Positions 1 through 6,267 of a stretch of DNA of 64,000 nucleotides are shown here, in pieces. How positions within the stretch are numbered: the first letter of the stretch is position 1; each line of letters starts with the position of its first letter. The position numbers and the translations under genes were made by a program. The notes below the pieces were generated by a model, which searched no databases, was not told the DNA's origin, and saw nothing but the letters and a program-made list of their open reading frames with translations. Origin of the DNA: Kaistia algarum (GTDB taxonomy: Bacteria; Pseudomonadota; Alphaproteobacteria; Rhizobiales; Kaistiaceae); contig NZ_JAPKNJ010000003.1 in NCBI RefSeq assembly GCF_026343945.1, positions 741,968 to 805,967 on the forward strand, read 5' to 3'.

Positions 1-1084
1 GCCCAGTCTTGGCGCTGGCGCCGTCTTCGCCGATGGCGTCCGCAGCGTCAAGGCCTTTGCGCTTAGCAGCCTCGGCTTCCTCCGGGGTCAGGAACTCCAG
101 GTACATCTCCGTCGTCTTGATTGACGAATGGCGCAGGTGCTCCTTGAGATCATAGATCCCGCCGCCGCTGCGAAGGTACTCGACGGCATAGAGATGGCGC
201 ATGTCGTGGAAGCGGAAGCCGCGAAACGGCTGCCCGGATTTTCGTGCCGCCGTTTGTGCCGCCCGGCGCGCGCGGGAGAAGATGAAGGCGGCCTGTGTGA
301 TCGGCTTCCCGCCGTGGTGAAAGACCGCATCGCATTTCAGCGCGACAGGCTGCCGGGCGAAGATCGCCGATGCCTCGTCCGACAGGCTGATGGTCCGCTG
401 CTTGCGACCCTTTCCCATGAGCAAGAGGCTGGACCTGGCCGGATCGAAGTCCTTCCGCTTGGCGGTTGCGAGTTCGTTCTGCCGCATGCCTGTGGCGCGC
501 GCGGCGCGCAGCATCTCGGCATGGGCCGGTGCCAGACGAGAGAGGATGAAGGCATAGTCATCCTCGTGAGGCAGCACAATCGGGTCGCGGTGCTCCTTGA
601 GCTTGCGCATCTTGTCCTGCGCCGGGTTGCCTTCGCGCCAGCCCTCATCCTCGGCGAAGCTGAACAGCGATGATATCGCCTGCAGGTCGCGGCGGATCGT
701 TGCGTTGGTCACGCCGCCCTTCCGCCTGTCGGCGACGAAGGCGTTGATCTCTGTCTTGCCGATGGCGGCTATCGCCATGGTGCTGAAGTGCCGGCCGGCG
801 ATGGCGAGGGAATCGGCATAGCGCTTCACCGTTCGCGCGGATCCGACTTGCTGTTCGATATAGCCACCCCACTCAGTGACGGCGTCCATCCACGACCGGC
901 TGTTCTCCGCGAACTTGGCGCTGCCGATGGCCTTCTGCCTCATTTCGGCGACCCGCCTTGCCGCAATCTTTGGAGAGTCTGTTCGTAGGCTCTCGCGGAT
1001 TTCTCGGCCTGCAACGGCAAATCGCGCCCATAGCGTGTCTTTGCGCCAGTATGTGTGCTTTGGTGCCTTCGGTCGTTCAGGCAT
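1..1084 (-). CDS. int: Tyrosine-recombinase phage integrase (3' end cut by window)
   Basis: Catalyses site-specific integration and excision of the prophage. I read 361 codons from ATG at 1084 with no stop before the edge. A SAM-like N-terminal core-binding domain (about 60-155) precedes the catalytic domain. Visible active-site residues are Arg201 (ATGMRQNE), the GKGRK beta-hairpin lysine near 225, His293-x-x-Arg296 (FHDMRH), His319 (LRHSS) and Tyr328 (EMYLEF). The reading runs on past the tyrosine for about 30 residues, so only a short tail is missing. It is the last gene of the leftward operon and its start lies inside the 3' part of the excisionase-like ORF. The gene points towards the unseen attL. 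Confidence 0.95.
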   Translation of the reverse strand, partial: MPERPKAPKHTYWRKDTLWARFAVAGREIRESLRTDSPKIAARRVAEMRQKAIGSAKFAENSRSWMDAVTEWGGYIEQQVGSARTVKRYADSLAIAGRHFSTMAIAAIGKTEINAFVADRRKGGVTNATIRRDLQAISSLFSFAEDEGWREGNPAQDKMRKLKEHRDPIVLPHEDDYAFILSRLAPAHAEMLRAARATGMRQNELATAKRKDFDPARSSLLLMGKGRKQRTISLSDEASAIFARQPVALKCDAVFHHGGKPITQAAFIFSRARRAAQTAARKSGQPFRGFRFHDMRHLYAVEYLRSGGGIYDLKEHLRHSSIKTTEMYLEFLTPEEAEAAKRKGLDAADAIGEDGASAKTG

Positions 1085-1269
1085 GTGGTCCGCTCCCTTA
1101 TCCATAGCCGCAGCGCGGATTCGTCGAACGTCCAGAGCCTGCCGATCTTCATCGCCCCCGGAAGCTCTCCCCGCGCCGCCAGAGCTTGCACGGTGCGCAC
1201 TTCAATGCCAAGGATCGCCGCGACGGCATCGGCTCGGATCCGCTCCGGCATCCTCTCGACGGCGGTCAT
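940..1269 (-). CDS. Excisionase-like DNA-binding protein (MerR/AlpA-type helix-turn-helix)
   Basis: 109 residues. The first 55 hold a compact winged-helix of the excisionase/AlpA type: an IRADAVAAILGI recognition-helix region, then the MKIGRLWTFDESALRLWI wing. Such proteins bend att DNA and set recombination direction, and its place directly upstream of the integrase fits that role. I start at ATG 1269, which shares ATGA with the upstream stop; a GTG at 1281 is possible. The C-terminal half overlaps the integrase by 145 bases in another frame and has low-complexity composition, so the functional part is probably the N-terminal half. The family is seen in the sequence; the excisionase role is inferred from position. 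Confidence 0.75.
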   Translation of the reverse strand: MTAVERMPERIRADAVAAILGIEVRTVQALAARGELPGAMKIGRLWTFDESALRLWIRERTTCLNDRRHQSTHTGAKTRYGRDLPLQAEKSARAYEQTLQRLRQGGSPK

Positions 1270-1478
1270 GGCGTCATCCACGGTTCAAGGAGATCGGCCG
1301 CGCTCCGCAGGTCGGCCGCGGCCTGCTCGTGATGCCGCCGGGATTCCTCGGCAGACGACGGCGGCGAATATTTCGCGTTGCCCTTCCATGTATTCCGCGC
1401 GGCGAAATCGTCATGGATCTTGGCAAGCGCCCGTAGGCGATCGAATAGCGGGGCTGGACCAGGCTCGACGGCGGTCAT
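1266..1478 (-). CDS. Small phage protein of unknown function
   Basis: 70 residues, rich in Ala, Arg and charged residues, with a helical C-terminal half (SAEESRRHHEQAAADLRSAADLLEPW). ATG 1478 overlaps the previous stop as ATGA, and its own stop overlaps the next start the same way. It begins with the same MTAVE pentapeptide as the following gene, probably chance. No recognised domain. It is supported by unbroken translational coupling and codon use like its neighbours. Confidence 0.6.
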   Translation of the reverse strand: MTAVEPGPAPLFDRLRALAKIHDDFAARNTWKGNAKYSPPSSAEESRRHHEQAAADLRSAADLLEPWMTP

Positions 1479-1678
1479 GGTGAGGGGGCCTTGGAGGGAG
1501 CAGGTGCATCGCATCGGAAATGGCGATGAAGAGCCGGCGCGGCGTCATAATCGCCGTCCTCTTCATCGAAGGCGTCGTCTACGTCGTCGCTCCAGCACTC
1601 AGGTTCGTCACATCCGTCACATCCACATCCGCCGAAAAAATCCATACCGCAGCAGACGTTCCCGCAGGCGTTGCACAT
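1475..1678 (-). CDS. Cys- and Asp-rich small protein, putative metal binding
   Basis: 67 residues, not recognised. The N-terminal third has seven cysteines (MCNACGNVCCGMDFFGGCGCDGC) followed by a very acidic stretch (DDVDDAFDEEDGDYD). The CxxC and CC clusters suggest zinc or another soft metal; this is inference from composition. It sits 3 bases after the 368-residue coiled-coil gene and is coupled by ATGA to the next gene. Confidence 0.6.
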   Translation of the reverse strand: MCNACGNVCCGMDFFGGCGCDGCDEPECWSDDVDDAFDEEDGDYDAAPALHRHFRCDAPAPSKAPSP

Positions 1679-1681
1679 CTG

Positions 1682-2788
1682 CTACCCCTCCGTCTCGCGC
1701 GAGGTGGGGGTAAGAGCCGGACGAAAGAGAGAGCGGAGGGCGCCGATCGCCGCTGCGGCATAGGAAATCAAATCCGCCTTATCGACATCCGAGGCGTTGA
1801 CGGTTTCAAAATCGTCCCAGTCCCTGCCGAAGGCGTTCTTCGCAATAGCGCGAGCGACAAGGCGTCGTGTCGCATCATCTTCTGGCGCCGTGGCCCACTG
1901 TTCAAGGTCGTCCGGCTGCGTCCCAGCGGCGCGGAGCCGGGAGAGCGCCGCAATGATCGCTTCGGCGTCGTGATGCGGCTCGGGTCCGCGCAAGAGGACC
2001 GCTTCTTCGCTCTCAAGAGACGCCAACGGCCCAAACATCTCGCCGATCGCATCGCGGACCATGCGCATCGCCGCCGCGTGAGCTTGGACGTTGTCGCGCC
2101 AAATCGTATCGGTCGCGCGGAGGCGGGAGAGCACCAGTTTGATCTCGTTCGGCACGCCCATGAGGAAATCGGTCGAGACGGAATCGGAAAGCCCGGCGCC
2201 AGCCTCCCGTCCGGCTTCGATCAGCGCGGCGCGGAGGCGGGAGAGTTCGGCTTCGGCAGCGATAGCTCGGGCTTCCCAATCAATATCCGGCTTGGCGATC
2301 GGCTCGTGCATCTTTTGGATGAGCGCGATCACAGCCACGTAGCCACCTTGAACCCGGTCGTAGGCCGCGTCGAACGCCTTCTGTGCCTCTTCCGAAACCT
2401 CGACTTCCTCAGGAAGGGAGAGATCGCTCAGCGCGATCAAAAACGCCTGCATGCATTCGATCAGATCATGGTGCCGGGCCTGCCGCTCGGTTGGCGTGCT
2501 CGGCCCCCAGCCGCGGCGAAGGCGGTCAAGTTCCTGCAGTTCGGTCGGAGACGCATTGTCCCATAACCGCATGATCTCGACGTTGCGAGCATAGGTGTGC
2601 TGCAGTTCGATGCGAAGATTTCGGATGAACTTGATGGCGACGCCCGGCTTCTGGACGCAGCCTAGTTCTTTGCAGATTTCGGCATACTCCGCCTCTGCCT
2701 TCTCCACGCGGGCCTCAAGCTCGGCGATGCGGGAATCGGGTCCGATGGCGCGGCTGTCGCTGGCGCCACAGCATGGGCACGGGAACAT
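1682..2788 (-). CDS. Coiled-coil phage protein of unknown function
   Basis: 368 residues. It opens with a CPCCG mini zinc-knuckle, then a heptad-rich coiled coil (about 18-75: RIAELEARVEKAEAEYAEI). Three further helices repeat an AALSRLRAA/AELSRLRAALIEA motif (near residues 180, 215 and 285). Repeats of this SRLRA module within one protein suggest internal duplication. No enzymatic motif is seen. Start ATG 2788 overlaps the upstream stop (ATGA). It lies in the unstudied part of the leftward early operon, where phages often place host-takeover genes. Confidence 0.7.
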   Translation of the reverse strand: MFPCPCCGASDSRAIGPDSRIAELEARVEKAEAEYAEICKELGCVQKPGVAIKFIRNLRIELQHTYARNVEIMRLWDNASPTELQELDRLRRGWGPSTPTERQARHHDLIECMQAFLIALSDLSLPEEVEVSEEAQKAFDAAYDRVQGGYVAVIALIQKMHEPIAKPDIDWEARAIAAEAELSRLRAALIEAGREAGAGLSDSVSTDFLMGVPNEIKLVLSRLRATDTIWRDNVQAHAAAMRMVRDAIGEMFGPLASLESEEAVLLRGPEPHHDAEAIIAALSRLRAAGTQPDDLEQWATAPEDDATRRLVARAIAKNAFGRDWDDFETVNASDVDKADLISYAAAAIGALRSLFRPALTPTSRETEG

Positions 2789-3081
2789 CAGCAGACCTCT
2801 TCGAAATAGCGGGTGAGCAGATCGTCAGTGAACGGCGGCGCCGTAGCGCGAATCGCTTCGGTTTCTGGCTCGTCCTCTCCGCCGCAGCAGAAGGTATCGA
2901 GATCGTCATCGGAGAGCGCGACCAACCAAGCGTCGATCGCCGGCAGAACGTCGCCTGGCTGCTTTGCCAGCCATTGCGTCATTTCACGGTTTTGCTGCAC
3001 TTCGGATCGGTCGCGGTTGATGCCGCCATTGTCGAGCGCGATCAGCAGGCACGCGCGGGCTATGCCGGGATAGTCGGCCAT
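2788..3081 (-). CDS. Hypothetical phage protein
   Basis: 97 residues, unrecognised, acidic C-terminal half with a CC pair (TFCCGGEDEPETEAI). I choose ATG 3081, which overlaps the upstream stop as ATGA; the open frame extends further upstream, but that part reads as antisense-type Arg-rich sequence. Confidence 0.62.
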   Translation of the reverse strand: MADYPGIARACLLIALDNGGINRDRSEVQQNREMTQWLAKQPGDVLPAIDAWLVALSDDDLDTFCCGGEDEPETEAIRATAPPFTDDLLTRYFEEVC

Positions 3082-3317
3082 CACCGCTCCTCCCTGTTCT
3101 GGCTGGCTGCCCATGCCTCCATCGCATCCGCGCATTGGCGCGCTTCGGAGACCTTGGCGAACTGCCTGGCGGTGACGGCTACCGCTTCGCGCTGATCGGC
3201 CCATTCGCGCACGAGACCAGGCGCCAACGGATCTCTAGCGAGCAAGATGAACATGGGTTCGTCCGGCTCGGCGTTGTGGTAGCAATCGAAGGCGCTTGGA
3301 TTGTTCTTGGTGCCCAT
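3081..3317 (-). CDS. Hypothetical phage protein
   Basis: 78 residues with a small globular look (FILLARDPLAPGLVREWADQRE), resembling short conserved phage proteins that I cannot name. Start ATG 3317 lies 3 bases after the preceding stop; the stop overlaps the next start by ATGA. Confidence 0.65.
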   Translation of the reverse strand: MGTKNNPSAFDCYHNAEPDEPMFILLARDPLAPGLVREWADQREAVAVTARQFAKVSEARQCADAMEAWAASQNREER

Positions 3318-3320
3318 GGC

Positions 3321-4895
3321 TCACGTCTCCCCGTTCTGGCTGGGGTGCAAGTCTTCGAACCTGCCGTCTTCGAACTCGTCGCTGAAGCGCGCCCACAGCT
3401 TGCCGTCGTGCTCGGCCTGGTAGACGGTGAGGCGGCTACCCTCCCGTAGCGGCCTCCAGGCATCCGGCGTGAAGACGCCATCAGATGGCTTCGCCAATTG
3501 CGCCTCCGCCTCGCCGATCACGCGATAGGTCGAGCCGCGCTTCTTGTGGCGGACGCGGCGGCTGGCGGGCTGGGGCGCGGCGGCGAGAAGAGCCGCAAGT
3601 TCACGCTCTACGATTGCCAACTTCTGATCGACGTGTCCGACATAGGAGCCCAGACGGATGCGCCTGGACCGTTCCGCAAGGCACAGCGCGCCGGCACGTT
3701 CGAGATTGCGCTGCCTGGACTTCGGCTTCCACCAACGCGCATCCCATGGCCAACTGAGAGGCGTACCGTCCTTTTGGATCGGCGCTTCCTTGTCGGTCCC
3801 GTGCCACAAATAGATGCCGGCGACGCGCAGCAGATGGCCGTCCTCGTGCTCGTCATCGTGATCCGCCGTCCAGCCTTCGACTTCAATCTGCCGGAGACGT
3901 TCGCGCAGTATGAGCACCCTGGCAGCATTGATCGACGAGTCTTGCACCGCAGCACGAGCCTCGGCAGGCGCGGGCTCCAGCGCAAGGCTCTCCGGATAGT
4001 CCGCCGGATCATAGGGCTCGCCCGCGGGGATCGGATCGTCGGGGCCGAGCGGCTCGCCGGTGTCGATGTCTTTGACGTAGCCGTCGCGGTCCTCGCCGTA
4101 GCAGGCGCGATGGCCGAGCCCTTCATCGATGTCCGGCAGCACCATCTCGCCGCGGCGGAAGGGCTCCGCGCAGATGAAACACCGATGGATATTCGGGGAG
4201 GCGCCCGGGCGCCTCGGAATGCCATTGATGGCCGCGTCGGCCTTGCGGAAGGTGCCGATCGCAAGGTGCGGAAGGTCGTATCCGCCGAGGGCGAGCGAGA
4301 TGAGATCGTCGTCTTCGTACCCCTCGGTCTCGGCGCAGATCAGGCGGCCGATGTCCGCAAAAGGCTCAAGGGCGGATCTCAGGGCACTGATGTGGAGCGG
4401 GGAGGTAGGCTTGGACTGCTCGGCGAGGGCGGAGCGTATGTCGCGCTCTCGCCTCGGCCGGAGATTGTCCAGCGCCGATACGATCGCTCTGTTAGCCGCG
4501 CAATCGAGCCTCGGATCGGCATAGGCAGCGCGAAACTCGTCGAAGCAAGAAAGTGCCTTGGCCGCGACCGGCTCTGCGGGCGCGCTGGCGGGAGGGGTGC
4601 GGGCCTTGAAGTGCGAACGGATGCGATCCGCCATGATGGCGAAGACCTCCCCCGCTGCGCGGTTCTCGATCCCGATGATCGGCCGCGTCAGCGATTCAGG
4701 GGCTCCCGGCTCCGCATCCATGCTATTCGCGAATGCGCGGAGGGCGGTGACTCGGATATCCAAACGGCGGGCGCCGGCTTCGAACTTGGCGACGGTAGCG
4801 GCATCATCGCCACTGTATAATTTTCGGACCTCGGCGGCAGCCCACTCGTCATTTTGGGCAATCTCCTCGATCTCTTCCTTCGTGAAATCAGTCAT
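3321..4895 (-). CDS. Multi-module phage protein of unknown function
   Basis: 524 residues that look like several small phage modules joined together. Residues about 1-60 are helical. A zinc-knuckle-like CFICAEPF...GHRACY lies near 235-265. A module recurrent in phage proteins (RLRQIEVEGWTADHDD, then WPWDARWWKPK and ERAGALCLAE) lies near 330-410. The C-terminal segment (VRHKKRGSTYRVIGEAE to EFEDGRFEDL) is a small beta-rich domain also seen as a free-standing phage protein. No catalytic residues can be assigned. ATG 4895 overlaps the upstream gene by 8 bases. Confidence 0.75.
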   Translation of the reverse strand: MTDFTKEEIEEIAQNDEWAAAEVRKLYSGDDAATVAKFEAGARRLDIRVTALRAFANSMDAEPGAPESLTRPIIGIENRAAGEVFAIMADRIRSHFKARTPPASAPAEPVAAKALSCFDEFRAAYADPRLDCAANRAIVSALDNLRPRRERDIRSALAEQSKPTSPLHISALRSALEPFADIGRLICAETEGYEDDDLISLALGGYDLPHLAIGTFRKADAAINGIPRRPGASPNIHRCFICAEPFRRGEMVLPDIDEGLGHRACYGEDRDGYVKDIDTGEPLGPDDPIPAGEPYDPADYPESLALEPAPAEARAAVQDSSINAARVLILRERLRQIEVEGWTADHDDEHEDGHLLRVAGIYLWHGTDKEAPIQKDGTPLSWPWDARWWKPKSRQRNLERAGALCLAERSRRIRLGSYVGHVDQKLAIVERELAALLAAAPQPASRRVRHKKRGSTYRVIGEAEAQLAKPSDGVFTPDAWRPLREGSRLTVYQAEHDGKLWARFSDEFEDGRFEDLHPSQNGET

Positions 4896-5259
4896 GGCTC
4901 TTGTCCTTGGGCTGGAGGAGGGCGCGGGCGCCCTTGATCGCCCCGCGAATTGTGTTGGCGGTGCACAGAAGCTCCCATTCGCGATCGTTCACACCACCGG
5001 AGACGAGGTGCGCTTCCCATGCCGACTTTTCGTCGAACCGGTTAAGGCCGATCTCGACAGTCGGGTTCGCTTCCAGCCAATTGAGCAGAGATGTGTCCAC
5101 CTCCAGCTCCTTCACCCGCGCTTCGAGGGCGGTGACGCGGGCTTCGGCGGCCCATCTGGAGTTGATGCTTTTCGCGGCCTTTTCCGTTGCAGCATTCAGC
5201 ATCCCGGAGAGCATTTTTACCTCCGTCTCCAGGTCGGCGATGCGGCTGGAGTCGGTCAT
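4888..5259 (-). CDS. Coiled-coil protein of unknown function
   Basis: 123 residues. The first 60 form a predicted coiled coil (RIADLETEVKMLSGML, then VTALEARVKELEV), followed by a small domain with LLNWLEANPTVEIGLNRF. Similar coiled-coil plus short-domain proteins are common in alphaproteobacterial prophages and have no known function. ATG 5259 overlaps the upstream stop (ATGA); the longer frame to 5475 is rejected because it crosses the upstream gene in an Arg-rich frame. Confidence 0.68.
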   Translation of the reverse strand: MTDSSRIADLETEVKMLSGMLNAATEKAAKSINSRWAAEARVTALEARVKELEVDTSLLNWLEANPTVEIGLNRFDEKSAWEAHLVSGGVNDREWELLCTANTIRGAIKGARALLQPKDKSHD

Positions 5260-5531
5260 GGCTTCTGGCCTTCCTTGCTGGCGGCGGCTCGACACGCTGC
5301 AATGATGAACTCCGCGAGAGCGTCCTGAGCGGCTCGGGCGGGCTCGAAACTGAGGCCAAGTGCTCCGTGGCCCTTGCCGGTCAGGTAGCCCCAGCCACGA
5401 ATATCGATGACGAGCGTGTCGCCGCCTTTTGCCGACGCGCCCACGATTTGAGAACCGAGCTGGTCGTAACGCCACGTGTCAGGGTGTGGGACCGGGGAAA
5501 TAGGCCAGATCGATGTCGGAAGATCGCTCAT
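5256..5531 (-). CDS. Hypothetical phage protein
   Basis: 91 residues with a beta-rich core (TLVIDIRGWGYLTGKGHGALGLSFEPA) and a C-terminal helix (AQDALAEFIIAACRAAAS). Unrecognised. Start ATG 5531 follows the upstream stop by 4 bases; the in-frame codons further upstream lie inside that gene. Confidence 0.65.
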   Translation of the reverse strand: MSDLPTSIWPISPVPHPDTWRYDQLGSQIVGASAKGGDTLVIDIRGWGYLTGKGHGALGLSFEPARAAQDALAEFIIAACRAAASKEGQKP

Positions 5532-5535
5532 TGCG

Positions 5536-5940
5536 TCACCTCGGGTGATCAGCCGGCCAGCCGGCCATATGCGCCCGCTCATGGGCGAGGATGCTGCGGC
5601 GCCACATAGTGGGCGTGCAGCCTGGATAGCGGCCTGGAGGCGGGTTGGCGGCGATCAGGACGCGATAGGCGATCACGGTGCGGCCGAGCAGGATCGATGT
5701 CGTACAGCCCACGGCCTTGTCCGTGCCGGAGCTCCGGCATTCGCGGGCAACCCTGGTCGCGACGACATAGTGCGGGCCGTCGATGCCGAGCTTGATCTCG
5801 CGGCCTCGGCTGTAGCGGGCCGGCGGGATCTCGATGCCGCAGATGTCGCGCGGTACGGGCAGGTGCGGCACGGCGGGGAGGGCGAGGGCCGGGGAGGCGG
5901 CAAGGCAGAGGATGATGGCGAGGGGGAGCCGCATGGTCAT
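5536..5940 (-). CDS. Secreted HExxH-motif protein, putative metallopeptidase
   Basis: 134 residues. The N-terminus is a clear Sec signal peptide (MTMRLPLAIILCLAASPALA). The mature part carries four cysteines and ends with ILAHERAHMAGWPADHP, in which H-E-R-A-H matches the zinc-metallopeptidase HExxH signature; the downstream His of ADH is a possible third ligand. The size is small for a full peptidase, so activity is inference. It would act in the periplasm, odd for a gene in the early leftward operon rather than the lysis module, and could be a lysogenic-conversion protein. ATG 5940 shares ATGA with the DUF3850 gene. Confidence 0.72.
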   Translation of the reverse strand: MTMRLPLAIILCLAASPALALPAVPHLPVPRDICGIEIPPARYSRGREIKLGIDGPHYVVATRVARECRSSGTDKAVGCTTSILLGRTVIAYRVLIAANPPPGRYPGCTPTMWRRSILAHERAHMAGWPADHPR

Positions 5941-6215
5941 GCGGCTGCCCGCACTGGCTCTAGCTGAAACACGCAATAGCCCGGCTCTACGCCGAACTGG
6001 CCGCCCTGCAGGAACCAGCCGATGCGGAACGTCAGATCCCGGAATTCGCCGTCGTAGTCTCTAATCGGGCCGGGATCGCCCGTCATGATGCGGCGAAGGA
6101 TCACTGTGTCGCCCGGCTGAAAGAACCGATCGTTGCGCCGAACTTCGAAGCGCTTGTCGCCGCGTTCGACCGCGTCCCATGCTCCAGCAACGGTCTTCAG
6201 AATATGCTCAGCCAT
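5937..6215 (-). CDS. DUF3850 / ASCH-fold protein
   Basis: 92 residues matching DUF3850, a PUA/ASCH-like small RNA-binding fold: HILKTVAGAWDAVERGDKRFEVRRND, then FQPGDTVILRR and GWFLQGGQFGVEPGYCVFQLE. Family members are frequent in phages, and a role in RNA or modified-nucleotide recognition is assumed but not proven. ATG 6215 gives the usual family N-terminus; GTG 6227 would add four residues. No good ribosome site is visible, so translation may depend on coupling to the 16-codon ORF upstream. Confidence 0.85.
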   Translation of the reverse strand: MAEHILKTVAGAWDAVERGDKRFEVRRNDRFFQPGDTVILRRIMTGDPGPIRDYDGEFRDLTFRIGWFLQGGQFGVEPGYCVFQLEPVRAAA

Positions 6216-6216
6216 G

Positions 6217-6267
6217 TCATTCACCACTGGCTTTGAGGAAGGAGAAGGCGAGGGGAGCGCGGGTCAT
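6217..6267 (-). CDS. 16-codon ORF linking methyltransferase and DUF3850 genes
   Basis: ATG 6267 shares ATGA with the methyltransferase stop and the frame ends within two bases of the DUF3850 start. The peptide would be MTRAPLAFSFLKASGE. It may simply carry ribosomes across the gap (reinitiation) rather than make a functional product. Confidence 0.35.
   Translation of the reverse strand: MTRAPLAFSFLKASGE

Noticed and set aside
1520..2566. 348-codon plus-strand frame in the leftward operon
   Set aside because: Antisense to the coiled-coil gene that has ATGA junctions on both sides.
3321..4895. dNTP pyrophosphohydrolase assignment from the RQIEVEGWT module
   Set aside because: The segment lacks the acidic helix motif of MazG or HD-type enzymes, so no enzymatic function is claimed.
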